From Ophiodon elongatus (lineage: Eukaryota > Chordata > Actinopteri > Perciformes > Hexagrammidae), in NCBI GenBank assembly GCA_016806645.1, contig JACSYO010000471.1, positions 2,296,501 through 2,360,500 on the forward strand: a stretch of DNA of 64,000 nt, given 5' to 3'. A model generated the notes under the pieces. That model made no database searches and was not told where the DNA came from. It saw only the letters and a program-made list of their open reading frames with translations. Shown piece by piece: positions 11,938 to 24,786 of the stretch (positions are counted from its first letter, which is position 1; each line of letters starts with the position of its first letter). The position numbers and the translations under genes were made by a program.

Positions 11938-14900
11938 CTGGTTCATGGTTGCATCTAGAGGTGTTTTATTGCTCATGTGGTGTTGCTTAGTGAATGTGTG
12001 TTTGCCTGAGCTCCAGGGAGTTCACTGAGGGCATTCTGGGTGAGGAGGAGTTGGATGAATATTTGTTATTGCTGACAGAGAAAATGCACAGACGGTACCT
12101 TTTTATGATCATCTCAGATTTAGAAACATCCTGTCATACACCTCATAGCATTCAACTAGCACTCCATGTGTTTAATCTGTTATTCATCTGCTCGGTTATT
12201 CTCGTTCACATTTTGTCCTTGCCTGATTTTTTTTTTTTCCATAACCGATGTTATTGTCTCACTTCATTTGTCTCGTCAGGATCCGACAAGCCAAAGTCCA
12301 GATCCTTCCAGAAAGAATCCTTCCAGATCCCCTCTCTGCCGTGCAGCTAGCACCCCTCTCCAGGCTCCACATGCACCCCTCCTCCAAACCCCCGAGTCAG
12401 AGCTGCAGACAGGCCCAACGCTGGTGGAATAACTACCAGCAGGTGAAACACACAAACACAGTACATGTTGTACACATGTGCAGCAATAAATATGCAACAT
12501 CTTTTGCTATTAAATACTAAAACTCACGTTATACTGTCCATCACAAGGAAATGAAAGTTTGAGGTGGCGCACATGTCCAGAGAGAATAAGAAAAAAACTC
12601 CAGCAATAACAATTATTGCTTTTCTCAATTACATGATACATTTTTTAGACGATGAAACATCACAAAAATAGTGAAAAGTCCAAGGTGACTTTTGTGTACT
12701 TTTGTCCTGGCATTGTTTCATAGTTTTGACTTGGGCTCTTGTCCCACAGGCTGAAGCATATCTTGATGTCACAACAAATAATAATATTTTCGACCATAGT
12801 GTGCTTCCAAACATGGGAATTACAACATGTAACTTTGTGCACAGGGCATTGTCATATATGAATATGACGTTTTTTTACTTTTGGTGTGTATGTCGGTAAT
12901 CCCAATGTGGGAAATGAAGAACTGGATACTTCAGTAATCATTGTATGAAGATCTGATTCGTTAATGATGCGTATGTTTTTCATCACAGAGGAAGTTTCAC
13001 TGTGCCAGTCTGACGCCATGGCCACCCTGGGTCTACGGACTCTACGACTCTGTGAGTACTGCAGACAGTGTGCACTGCTTGGAATGTCCTCCATACTGTA
13101 TATAGACATCACATAGGGATGAATATAAACCAGGTTGTCTCTGCTTCCTGCGTCTCACCTCACAGGAGTCGCTCATGAACAGAGTGAAGAAACAGCTCCA
13201 TGAATGGGACGAGAATCTGAAGGATGACTCCCTCCCTAAGAACGCCGTAGGTCAGCCTCTGTTCAGTGTGTTACAGATGGATGGCAGACGCATATACGCA
13301 CATATGTCTTCTTGTTTGTGTTTTTTTTTTTTCCTTTCAACCCTCTCCTTCCCTTCTGTCTGGTTTGCGTCAGACTTCTCCTACAGAGTGGCGGCCTGCC
13401 TGCCCATAGATGACGCTCTGCGGCTCCAGCTGCTAAAGATCGGCAGTGCCATCCAGAGACTTCGCTGTGAGCTGGACATCATGGACCGGGTAAGGAAAGG
13501 TCACCACTGACCCCTCCTCGCCGCCCGGCCACCTCAGCCTGTCTCATGTGTCCCTGCAGACCTCATCGCCGCCATCGTGTGATAAGATCTGGTCTTCCTG
13601 CCGGTGTCGTTCTGCACACATTGTCTCTGTTTTTCCCTCTGATGTTCTGGAGCTGTCAGGGGCTGAAACCTGCAGTATTTCAGTCCAAAGTTGGCCTTCA
13701 CAATGTAAACTGTTTAGAAATATTTTTGTGTAAGCAAACAGTTTAATTTTATTGCTTGTAACAATGGATTTTAATAGATCTGTAGTAAATGTGCAGTATA
13801 CAATAGCTCTGTGTCACATTTCACCTGTAAGAGGCATGTTTGGTGGAATATTTACTCACAAAACAGCTACACAGCAGTAAATGGTTAATAATGGATATTT
13901 AGGCTTAATGTTATTTTTTGCTTTCTAAACTTCTAAATACAAACACTGCATTGTGAATGCAGACTTTGGGAGTTTTGGTCTCGTGTGGCTTGAATGTGGT
14001 TCTTCTTGGTGTGCTATGTTGGAATTTACCTTAATGACAATTAACATTTTGGTGGTTATCATTAGCTTTCTTCAATCAACTTATTATACATTTTGTGTCT
14101 TAATTAACATTTACATTAGAATGTTATGGCAGCAAAAATGACAGATATTACTGGGTGAAGAAGGCCAATGTCACTTTAACCTTATCACCAGACATGATCT
14201 CTCTCTCTCTCTCTCTCTCTCTCACTCACTCACTCACTCACTCACTCACTCACTCACTCACTCACTCACTCACTCTCACAGTATCACCAGAAACTGTAAA
14301 GCGTTCACCGGATTTGTAAAGTGCTTATTTAATGTTCCTGCTTGTTATCGACTCTTTCCCTCCGGTCTGATTGAGGATAATAATCCTCCTTAATGTCTTG
14401 CTGGTCACATGCTGCAGACCTGACCTCTTGTCATCGAGCTACATACTCTTGTGGAAGCATAAATGATGGAGTCGATTATTATAGCATCCATAATAAGCTT
14501 CAACAATAAGAACACTTTGCATTGAGAACATCTGATATGTGTATATTATCTATCTATATATCCTTTTAACACTTTCTTATCTCTCCTCCTCAGTGCACAT
14601 CACTGTGCTGTAAGCAGTGCCAGGACACAGAAATCACCACAAAAAATGAGATCTTCAGGTGAGGACATCAGTACTTTTGCCTGTTATAGCTCAGTTATTA
14701 CAAATGCTTTTCAGCACAGTGTTAATACAACTTACCAGATTTTACATTTGTTTGAGAGAGATGATTCATCACTGAATGTTGCATGTGATGTTGCACTTTC
14801 TTCACCTGCCTGGCAGGTAACCAGACTAAGGAGCTGAAAATGTCTGAGCAGTAAAATAGCTTTAATGAAGCTTTAAACATTTTTTAACAATTAGATGCAC

Positions 14901-17176
14901 AAATGTCTGTATTTGAAGAGGTTTTACCTTGAGATCACAGATCGATGGTTGTCAGCTGATCGTATGATGTATATGATGTAAAACCATCATGAGACAGATC
15001 GGCCGGTTATGGCCGATCTATCTGTCTCATGATGGTTTTACAAATGAGTCCTTCTCTGCAGCAGTTGGGGTTAATGTAAAAACAACAAAACACATTAAAA
15101 CAGTCTGATGGTGGTACTCTAGCAGGAAGAAAACTTCTCCCATTTATAATTGTTTGTTATGTTCATTTTTGTACCTACCTTCATCACAGTAATCACAGTA
15201 ATTATCAACATGTCAACGTTGATTTGAGTGTCCTTGCGGAAGTTGCATTAAGTCTGCGGTTACGTCATCAACATAAGTGGCCCTGCACACACACACACAC
15301 ACACTGTTATGTAATGTAATGTAATTTTATAACTGTCTTTGATGTGTGACAGTTAATGTGTTTGTCCGAGAGTCAAACACAGAACCAGCAATGAAACTCT
15401 CCAGACATTCACTCTACATTAATGAGAAAAGTGTATCAACTGTTTTGTTCTTTGTATCTAGATAATCTAAGAGAATGAATGATTGTCTTTAATATGATTC
15501 CTGAAGTTAGTTCTGTGTTGTATTTCTCTAATGACTACACTTAGACCCCACTGGACTCAAGCCACAGATATGAAGTGGTGATTCTTGAAACCTTAAGTTG
15601 TTTAAACCTTTTTTGGCCACTTAAGGGGCATCGCAAAAACCTTTCATCTCTGTGTGCTAATTTCATTTATATTCTGAGACATACAACTTTACTCCAAAGT
15701 GGTCATAACTACTATTTATTATACAAATGTTATGCGCTGAATCCACCTTGACACACAATATGTAGTATTTTGGAGTTTCTAATCAATTTCTTGTTGTTTT
15801 TATTCTTCATTTTAAACGGACCAGTCTGATGTTTTGTTCTTTGGCTGAACCGTTAGCTGAAGTCATATTCACTGCTGACGACGTGTTCCTCCTGCCTGTC
15901 CTCTCCCTGCAGCTTGTCTCTGTATGGACCCATGGCTGCTTACGTCAACCCTCACGGTTACGTCCATGAAACCCTGACTGTCTACAAAGCCAACAACCTC
16001 AACCTGGTCGGCAGGCCATCCACACTGCACAGCTGGTTTCCAGGGTAACTTTGCTATACTTATGGAATTTAGCTCTCAGCCCTCCCTCGGACTAGTGAAC
16101 GATGCTACACCTAACGCACACAGTCAATAGAGTGACTCTGAACCCTCATTGTGCCTTTCAGTGCTTTCATAAGTGCATCTTTATAAATGTGACATATTAT
16201 ATAAAAAGTCTGACGCACTGCACCGGGGGTCCTAGTCATGCTTTAATACCACGTTTACTCTAAGTGTATTGTGACATTGTCCAGTGCCTTGAATTGGAAA
16301 CCTTTCTAAAGGCCTTTCTGTGTGGCATCATAATCAATGGTGTCTTTTTCTTTTCAGCGGTGAATCTGTTATTAGTGATTTGAGGTCATTGCATGACACC
16401 AGATTTATGTAGAGCGCAGCAGGAGAGTGAGACCTCCCAGAGGCTCTCTGGATCAATCAAACCGCTCCTCTAAAAAAACACTTACTGCATCCATAACAGC
16501 GATCTGAGAAGATACTGTGAATTTGTGTCACTGATATGGACTGTGAGATCTTTTCACCTGGGTCTTCATACAGACCTGTGTGGATTTAGTGTAATGAGTA
16601 AGCTATGAGAGGCTGTGAAATCATGGTACAATGTGCCTTCAGTGGCTTATTACATCTAGAAAATACCATCACAAAGAAAGCATTACGTATTTATTACAAC
16701 TTATATATAAATAATACCTTTTGATTTAAATTGTTCCATAAACAATTATAGTGTTTTTCATCAGTAGCTGGATTACTTGTGACTGGCGCATACAGTAAGT
16801 ACCAGTATGAGCTGCTTGTAATGGGTTGCATTTTAATAGCGAATATGAAATAAACTAGAGGCCATGCTGTGATGGGATCACTTGTAGAGAAAAGAAACTG
16901 CTTCATCATTCCAAACGGGTCACGTTTTTATATCCTAAAACGTGTCTGAAGGGGATCTTTGATAAGATGTTGTCCTCTTCCTTTGCCCTCAGGTACGCCT
17001 GGACGATTGCTCAGTGCCGAACCTGCGGGTCTCACATGGGTTGGAAGTTCACCGCCACCAAGAAGGACTTGTGTCCACCTCGTTTTTGGGGTCTGACCCG
17101 CTCCGCTATGCTCCCCCGTATCCCCCCCGGCGAGGTGGAGGAGGGGAGAGAGGGCTCTCGCCTTTTCTGCCTGTGA
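8763..17176 (+). CDS. crbn: Cereblon, substrate receptor of the CRL4 ubiquitin ligase
   Basis: Eleven coding exons: 8763-8835, 9108-9226, 9389-9591, 9992-10144, 12280-12442, 12989-13051, 13166-13250, 13374-13489, 14594-14658, 15913-16044 and 16993-17176. They give 451 residues (human 442). Order: acidic N-terminus with an E/D run (about 26-45), Lon-N domain (for example GTTAEIYAYREEQEYGIETV), the DDB1-binding helical segment (DFSYRVAACLPIDDALRLQL), and the C-terminal CULT thalidomide-binding domain. Zinc cysteines are present (CCKQC in exon 9; QCRTC at about 398-402), as is the tri-Trp pocket (HSW388, YAW394, GWKF408-410). It recruits substrates, including C-terminal cyclic-imide degrons, to DDB1-CUL4-RBX1. 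Residue 396 is Ile and 385 is Leu at the positions of human V388 and E377. Exon 4 has a NAGNAG acceptor (9992 or 9995). Confidence 0.97.
11892..11936. repeat. (GT)n microsatellite in crbn intron 4
   Basis: 45 bases of uninterrupted TG/GT dinucleotide. Confidence 0.95.
12017..12094 (+). other. Candidate 78-nt cassette exon inside crbn intron 4
   Basis: Bounded by CTCCAG before 12017 and GGTACC (donor GTACCT) after 12094. It fits exactly between exon 4 (ends with two bases of a codon) and exon 5 (starts with one). The insert would be 26 in-frame codons reading GEFTEGILGEEELDEYLLLL then TEKMHR. The pyrimidine tract and donor are weak and human CRBN has nothing comparable, so this may be chance. 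Confidence 0.2.
14198..14277. repeat. Compound (CT)n-(CACT)n microsatellite in crbn intron 8
   Basis: About 25 bases of CT followed by about 53 bases of the tetranucleotide CACT, ending CTCTCACAG. Confidence 0.95.
14977..15042. repeat. Near-perfect hairpin in crbn intron 9
   Basis: The arm TGTAAAACCATCATGAGACA (14977 on) has its inverted copy ending at 15042. The arms are about 28 and 32 bases, differ only by a 4-base AGAT insertion, and enclose the small loop GGTTAT between CGGCC and GGCCG. It could be a small MITE or a pre-miRNA-sized foldback. Confidence 0.8.
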
Positions 17177-17896
17177 TGTCGGACCATCAGTTGGCGTAAA
17201 AAGAAAAGAAGAAAAAAAATCCTCACGAGCCTGGATCTTCATGCGCTCTCTGGCTGCGTTTCCTTTTAGTGATCGATGCATCACACACCGCCTGTCGCCC
17301 ATGGCAGCAGATCCATCATATTAGTGGAAAGCTCAGTAGGCCTTAACATGTCACTCTCAGAGCAAATTAGAACAGGGAGGAGGAAGTGATGGTTCTCAAA
17401 GGGCCTTGATTTGACGACTGAGTGCATTGTGAGAAAGAAATGGAGAATAACAGATTGATTCCTTTCCATTGTAGCATCCTAGCATGCAGCTAGCTGATCG
17501 TCACACCTGTCCAGCTGATTCCTTGGAATCTGCAGACACACAAACATAGTTTTCCTTTGAACTCCTTTCCTTTGTGTGATGGAGAATTTGACTGCATGCA
17601 GGTGAGATAGAGATATTGTTGGTCACCTAATTTAATCTGTTGTTCAACCAACCAGAAAATATAAATTCACTTAGCATTCAAATCCTTTGTGGGTTTCTCA
17701 GATATGTTTTCTGATGTCAGCTGCTGTCGGTCTTTAGAGGGAATGAAAGTGCTATTGTGTGTGTAGATCGGTCTCTATAGGGAATATTTTCAATCTTGGA
17801 GTTAAATTTGATGTATTTTTGTATGCAAGAAGATTGGAAAGTAATTTACCTACTCATCCATGTGTGCTTTCTATTATCACACCAGTTTTTTTATGC

Positions 17897-17902
17897 AATA
17901 AA
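17897..17902 (+). terminator. Candidate polyadenylation signal of crbn
   Basis: AATAAA lies 720 bases after the crbn stop. Other A-rich signals follow near 18690, so the 3' end may be longer. Confidence 0.4.
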
Positions 17903-19232
17903 CAAAAAAAACTGAGGTGACAATAACGACAATGTGTAATATACTTGATATAATCACTGTCTGGTTTTATTCAACCAAGGCTCATTGTGCTGTCAGATGA
18001 TGTGCTTCATGAAACAAGAAAGTGAAGATTAGAGATGTCTTCTTGGCGCCTGATGGAGGACTGGTTTTTTTAAATGTGAAAGCTAATTAACACAGAGAGC
18101 GAGAAGAGCATTTACCCGTCTTCATTTAGTTTGTTCATGTTGTGTGGCATGTTAAAATGGTGTGCCTACGCCCCAGCTCAGTGTCTTTGGATACGCTTGA
18201 TGAATCAGTGAGCCGCAGACGTGAATGAAAGATTGTAAATGATGAAGAGATTCAGATTTAATTTAAAAAATGTTTGGGTTTTTTAGTTTTTAGTGTCTCT
18301 GTTTTTAGGACTTGCGATTTTGTTGCAAGGTGCTGCCTCATGTTTGTATAAATGTTGCTGTAAATAAGAGGCAGATAAAGCCTTTGTTGTGTAACATAAC
18401 TGGTGTTCTACTGTTTGTAGAATCTGACTCTTATTTCACGTGTCATCATGTCACAGAGAATTGTTAGGAAATAATCTTTTCATTAGTAAGCAAAGTCATT
18501 GATCGCAATAAGAAAATCATCTAGACTGTGAAGATGTTGGTTTGTCTAATTTAATGTTTTGGGATATTTTTCATAAAGGAATAGATCCAGTCTTTACAGA
18601 TATGAGAGAGCTGTCGTTACATAATCCCTGGCATTGAAGCAAATTAGCGTTATTCTGAAAGTGTCAAAACTACTCTTAAAAGGAGATAGTTTTCAATAAA
18701 AATAAATGGTTATATGTTTTTCTTGCAGCCTAAGCACGACGTCATGTGGATGTACAGTTCTGAGTTGTGTCGACACTAACACTGTCGGACTAAAGAGGGA
18801 CAGTTACATTATTTTATAGAAATCGAAGCAGCAGAAGCATCCTTTTTTTTTTTTTTTATTCAACGCATTCTTCTGTGTTAATACTTGCCACCGGCATTAC
18901 CCACAATGCAACTCAACCGCTGGCCATTTGGTCAGAGATTCTGGTGTGTCATGCCAGTGGTAGTAATAGTTGTATCTTTCACATTTGAAATCCTATTAAT
19001 AGTTATATGTTGGACTCTTCAACAGTTTCATATCATTTTGTTTCATAAATGTTTTCAGACTACATGTACAATCTAAAGTCCTGTGTTAAGTGTCCTTTGA
19101 CAATATTCTCTGACATATCGCTGATTAGGTGTTCGCCACGCTGTCAGGCTTTCATGCCCCCAACAATAAAATGGATGCTTCACAGAAGAAATCATTGTCC
19201 TGGTTCCAAAGATGGCTTTTGCCTGTTTTTTT

Positions 19233-19430
<198 letters not shown>

Positions 19431-19734
19431 TCGTTTGTATTCTCACAGTGAGTCTAATGAGTGATGAGGACCATGTGAGGGTCCCTCAGAGGAACATGAC
19501 ACGGTTTGGGACATGAAAGATATGAATTCTCATTGTTTGATATTGAAAATACTCCTGATTTGTTTTGTGGCTTGAGCAGTCGTCTCTCTGCTTCTCTCTA
19601 AAGTTTCTTGCTTTATGTCTTTTTGCTGTCTTCTGTTAAAATGATGCTTAACCATACTCACTATAAGCTGTTTGCTTAGTCTAGTATTTTTATCTTTCAA
19701 TTATTTTCTCAATTCATGTTTACTGTAAAAATGA

Positions 19735-19915
19735 ACGCATCATAATTTCCCAGAACCCAGGGTGAAGTCTTCAAATTTCTATTTTTTTTTATCTGTTGAC
19801 CATAAAAATCACAGAAAAGTAGCAAATATTCACCCGTGAACAGCTGGAACCAGTGAATGTTTGGGATTTTTGCTTGATAAATGACAATCGGTTATCAAAA
19901 TATTTTAGTTAATGT
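19735..19915. mobile_element. Decayed non-autonomous element ('...GGTTATCAAAAT' family)
   Basis: It shares ordered words with the better-preserved copy at 46480-46800: a 'TCTTCAAATTTCT' block, then a 'CAGAAAAGTAGCAAAT' block, then a terminal 'AATCGGTTATCAAAAT'. There is no ORF. Confidence 0.5.
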
Positions 19916-21917
19916 TCATATGCTTAAATATGTATTCGGTATTTCGACCTGGAAACAACATGAGCACAAATACAATATATCTCCATCTTATGATGCATTA
20001 ATTTACCTTCTGAAATACAGTAAGTACTTAAGATCTTGCACATGTTTTATCAAGTTTTCCTCCAATAATTGAAAATGTGTAACGTTTTTTTCTTAGGAGG
20101 ACACAGAACAAGTTGAAATGAGTGAGAGAGAAGTGTTCGTTCTTCTCAAAACATTCAGATGCTGGACTTCATTTTATTTCCAGGAGGACGTCACTTCCTC
20201 TATGTTACTTCAACTGTCATAGATTACTGTTAGGTTGTTGGCAAAGAAACAAAATGCTGGGTAATGTAGTTTGTTGCTCTCACACAGCAGGATACTGAGC
20301 CCAAACATCTGCCCTGCTTAAGTCCTCAAGCAACTCTGATTCTCGACCGGTTTACCGTCGTTATCTCTCTCGGGCTAAAAGCCACCGAGGGCTCTGACTT
20401 TGCCTCTGGAGAGAAACAAAACCGTTCCTCTCCAGCAGGAAGGTACACAAACTGACACAAGAAATCCTCAACTACATGTAGCACAACATGTTACAGTAAG
20501 CTGCTCATTATTTGGGCTTTATTTTAATAATAACAAATTACTATCAAACACAATAAGATTACATAACTGCTGGATTCAGTACAGTCGAAGCTGATTATAA
20601 ACTCCTGCTGAAGGTCTTAAAGGTCAAAGTACTGAATCACATATCATTCTCAGGTGAAAGTGTTGTGGCGGCCATAGAGACACGGATAGAAACCAACACA
20701 GATTATTGTTGGCTTCCAGCTTTGCACATGTTCCCAATATCACACAGGCACCAGGCACCAGTGACCTGCTGTAATGATGGGGCATGTGTTTCCTAATTGT
20801 CTGATCTAATTGCTGAAACACACCCATGCTTTGTCACACCCCTCAACGTCTGATACACACAAAGCACCCGTCGGCGTCTGTATGACACCCACCAGGCGTT
20901 CAAATCACTACAATGTAAACCATATAAACCCATGTGAACATGAATGAAGACCAAATATATTTACATACTGAGGTGTATGGCTCAAACAAACGCAGCACTA
21001 GTCTTAATTATTATGATCGTGGTTCTATACTTTGTCATATATTGACTGAAAATATGTTCGTACACAAGTAAAAATACAAAGCAGCTGAGAGAATATTTTA
21101 TTCCTGCCTTGGTTGGATGTAGCAAATATACAAACATAGTCACTCAGCGTGTGATTTTAAAACAGTTGTTCACCACAGAAAACATGTATAGAAGTTTTTT
21201 AAATACAATAACATTACAACAGCTTTTTTGGAATTAAAAATGCATTTTATTTAAATAGTGTTCTTGCACAGTTGTTCTTGATTTCACTCTTTGTAATAGC
21301 TTTCTCTTTTGGAAAATAAAGCTACAATATATTTGATCCCTTAAGATCTCTGAGCTCAATTCAAAGGACTGTGGTATAATTTGATAGGATTATTGCCATC
21401 TTGCTCAAAATTCTATAAAAAAGTTTTTTACGATAAGCAAAATACCAATGTGACTGGATTATTGGGTTCCTCTTTACCCGATCTGCAAACCAATCATTGG
21501 ATTTGTCTGAAAGGCAAAGTGTTCCTGGAGTCTAAATCCAGCTTCTATTAAATATGAGGAATCTTTTTTGTATGTCTCATCCAAACATTCACAGTCATAA
21601 CAATGTGATGACATGATCTTTACAGAGTCCATGCTGAGTTTCCCAAAAAGACAACAGCTTGCTCTCGTCATCCTTCAGCATGCAACATCTGGAGCGCAGT
21701 TCTCCCTCATGGCCATTGAAGGTTTGCTTTTGGTGAATACTTCCATGACGCATATTTTTTTTTCCCCCACATCTCAGAGATCCTGACAGGTACAGTATTT
21801 CTTATCTCCACGTCTCGTGTTCAGAAGAAACAGTGGTTCAAAAGCAGAGAGATCTCGGAGGCAGCCCTGCGAGGCGCATGCAGGATTTCCCCGTTTCCAG
21901 ATGTAAACTCGTGGCTC

Positions 21918-23180
21918 TCATTTGGACTCGGACACATTTTTGAAGCTCAAGTACAGCGTGCTGACCAGCGTCGCCTCCTCGCGGATTGAATCCTTGCCGT
22001 CGGGGCGCCGCTGCCACAGAAGGGCCACCAGCCTCCGGGGGAACTGGCCGCTGAACACAAGGTAAATGCAGGGGTTGGCGCAGCTGTTCAGACTGGCCAG
22101 CAACATCAGGACGGTGAAAGTCACAGCTGGAATGACAAAGCGTCGAGTGTTTGCAAGTGTGTCCTTTTCCATCTCTGAATGTATCGTTGTTTCTTTTTGC
22201 GTAAATGCGCAGTTTTAGGATATATATTTAATGTCACCGAAATTACGGATCGCGTTTAAGAAAGGTTAAGATCTAGTAGTATACAATAATAAAATATAAG
22301 CACATCAAACTGGGCACCAGACAGAAATACTTAATGACTTACTTTCTTTGGGCGCATTCGTGTCCCAGGCGGACCAGAGCTGCACGGTGAAGAAGGGAGC
22401 CCAGCAGACAATATAGGCCAGCACGATGACCACCGTCATCTTCAGCGTCTTCACCCTGGCCTTGGACATGCCGGCCACCCCGCTGGCTCTGGATGGCAGA
22501 GGGAAACCCACTTTGCTCTGCTGTTGAGTCTTGTGATAGAGGTTGATCTGGATGGCTCGGCAGATGCGCACTTGACAAAAAACAACTGCAATAACAGGTA
22601 AAATAAAGATGACCAGAGTGATCCAGGTGATGTAAGTCTGTAGCCCCCACGGCTGGATAAATTTGGCCCAGCAGTCAAACACACCGGGTGCAACCTCGAC
22701 CTGAGAGAAAATAAAAACCTGTGGCAGGCTGCCCAGCAGAGAAGCCCCCCACGCCACGCACACGGGGATGTTGAGCCTCGTGCTTGTCCGCTGGAACTTC
22801 ACCATCGGGTTGCAGACCGCTTGGTATCTGTCAACCGTCAACACCACGACCATGTAAGTGGAGGAAAACATGCCGAGAACTTGAAGGTACTTCACCAGGC
22901 GGCACACCAGGTCCGGCCCGACGAATCTGTCCGTGATGTCCCAGATGAGCTGCGGGCACACTTGGAAGAAGGCGACCACCAGATCCGCCAGGCACAGGTG
23001 GAAGACGAAGACGCGCATCCTGGACATCTGTTTGCGCTGTCTCCAGAGGACCAGCAGCAGCGAGGTGTTGAGGACGGCGGCGCTGATGAAGACCACACTG
23101 AGGAGCGCGATCTCCAGCGTGGCCAAACTCTCGTCCCTGGCCACGTCCTCCGCAAAGTCACTGCCGTTCAGAGGACACAT
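21918..23180 (-). CDS. V2-type vasopressin/vasotocin receptor (class A GPCR)
   Basis: Exon 1 is 23180-22343 and exon 2 is 22126-21918. The join after PKE is in frame and gives 348 residues. Seven TM segments are visible. Family marks: DRY at 117-119, NPxxY as NPCIY at 297-301, disulfide cysteines C93 and C170, and N-glycosylation motif NGS at 5-7. VKYLQVLGMFSSTY and CWAKFIQPWGLQTYITWI match V2 receptors better than V1 or oxytocin receptors. The single intron between TM6 and TM7 is the position conserved in this receptor family. The receptor binds vasotocin and V2 types usually couple to Gs/cAMP at the plasma membrane. The C-tail is short and has no cysteine for palmitoylation. Teleosts have several V2 paralogues (V2A, V2B, V2C, avpr2-like). 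I cannot settle which, so no symbol is given. Confidence 0.92.
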
Positions 23181-24700
23181 TGTGTTTGTGTCGTGGAAGA
23201 GTTCACAGGCTGGAGGCGGTGGTGGGGGTGGACAGTGTTGAAACTCCTAATTTTTCCAAAACAAAGGGAATCGAAACACTTATACTTGTTAATAACCTGG
23301 TCTGTGACGTAATAACTGTTTATTTTAATTATTTTTTTTAAATTCTGAATAGATTGTTTCGTTTGTTAGAAATCACCCATTGAATTAAAAACAATTGTCC
23401 ATTTGTCAGCAAGGCATTCAGCAAGTATTTCTACCTACCTTTAGATATATGTTTTTCAAATAGTGCCGGAAGGGATTTGATGCTGCAGTGGTCGAGCTCA
23501 GGTTGCAATCTCTTAGGAGGAAGGTTTTCGATACAGCTGTGCCCTTGTGCTTTATGTGAGGATGAAACTAGGTGGAGCTTAGATTCATTCAGTACTGTGA
23601 TTACCAGCCAAATGCGTAGAATTGCTCTGAAAGCTACATGTGAATCAAAATAAAGCCTGTAACTGTGCTCATAGTGTTTGTGCACAAAATGGAATTAATA
23701 TAAAGGTGATGTGATTATAAGCTCCAGAAAAGGTACTTTGAGATGATTGTGTATCAGCAGCTCAAGTCAAATTTAGTAAGACATTTATCATACCTTTAAT
23801 TTTAGCCAAAGTTGCTTGATACTATACCTGTACCATAATAAGAATATTTTTAATTAATTAAACATTAAGAGATTACAAAAAGTACAGAGCAAAATAAGAA
23901 AAACAAAAGTATTCATTATGCAAAATAACCTCAGTCAGTGTTTATTATTACACATTTTATAATATTAGCTATTGATGCATGAACGTGCATTTAATGCTGT
24001 AGCTGATAGAGCTGGAGATCATATTTGAACGCTTTGTATAGGTTCCTGTTGGGCTGAATAATCTTAACATTTCTTACAATTCTGTAAATCGGTTTTGTGC
24101 AATCTTCGTTTGCAAAGTAGTAAATGGGGCAAAAGTACCCTCTGAAATACTCCTGCTGGAGTAAAAGTACAAAGTACCAGAAATATAAATACTAAAATAT
24201 AAAATACTTAAAATTGTACAGTACTTGAGTACATGTACCTATACATTACACAGCTGTCATTGAGGCAGTCATACTGAATTCTTGAACCTGCTCTGTATTT
24301 GAAATGAGACCAAAAACAATCAACTTTCATGAGTGTCGTACTTTAATAATATTTATATGATATATTTACTTTAAGATTGTACTTACTTCTCTCGCTTCTC
24401 TCTGTGAATCAGTGAAACTCATGAAACTCGTCCTCTGCGAGACCGATAAGTCATCACGCCTCTCGACCAATCACAGCGCAGGATAGTTTGACGTCACAGG
24501 ACTTTCAACCGGAAATGTGAATGTAAACAAAGTAACTAGTTGAGCTTGAGAAGAAGTGACAGTAGACGGTTCTCCCGCTTTAGTGTCATTGAAACAGTTG
24601 CTCGTAATCCTTGTTTGTAAACGATGTGATGTAATCGGACTGAGTGATACACTTATTATTGACTCCACGGTCTCCATGTCGACAATAGGCAGGATTCATG
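23181..24700. other. Intergenic region between the divergent receptor and vhl genes
   Basis: It holds the receptor's 5' flank, AT-rich unassigned sequence, and at about 24128-24250 a fragment of the 'GGAGTAAAAGTACAAAGTAC...TACTTGAGTA' non-autonomous repeat. From about 24440 it becomes GC-richer (vhl promoter) with CTAGCTAGCGTTAGC direct repeats around 24705-24745. The two genes point away from each other, but about 1.6 kb separates their start codons. Confidence 0.6.
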
Positions 24701-24786
24701 GCTAGCTTCCCAAACGCTAGCTAGCGTTAGCTCAACAGCTAGCCTCCCCGCGCTGCTCATACAGAGTCCATAAGACACCAGCACCG

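Noticed and set aside
15289..15303. CRISPR-like or other short tandem array
   Set aside because: Only a short CA microsatellite. No direct-repeat/spacer pattern exists anywhere in the window, as expected for a vertebrate.
22821..23312. 163-codon plus-strand ORF opposite the receptor
   Set aside because: Shadow of the GC-rich receptor exon 1. It has no homologous motif, and the minus frame is a clear GPCR.
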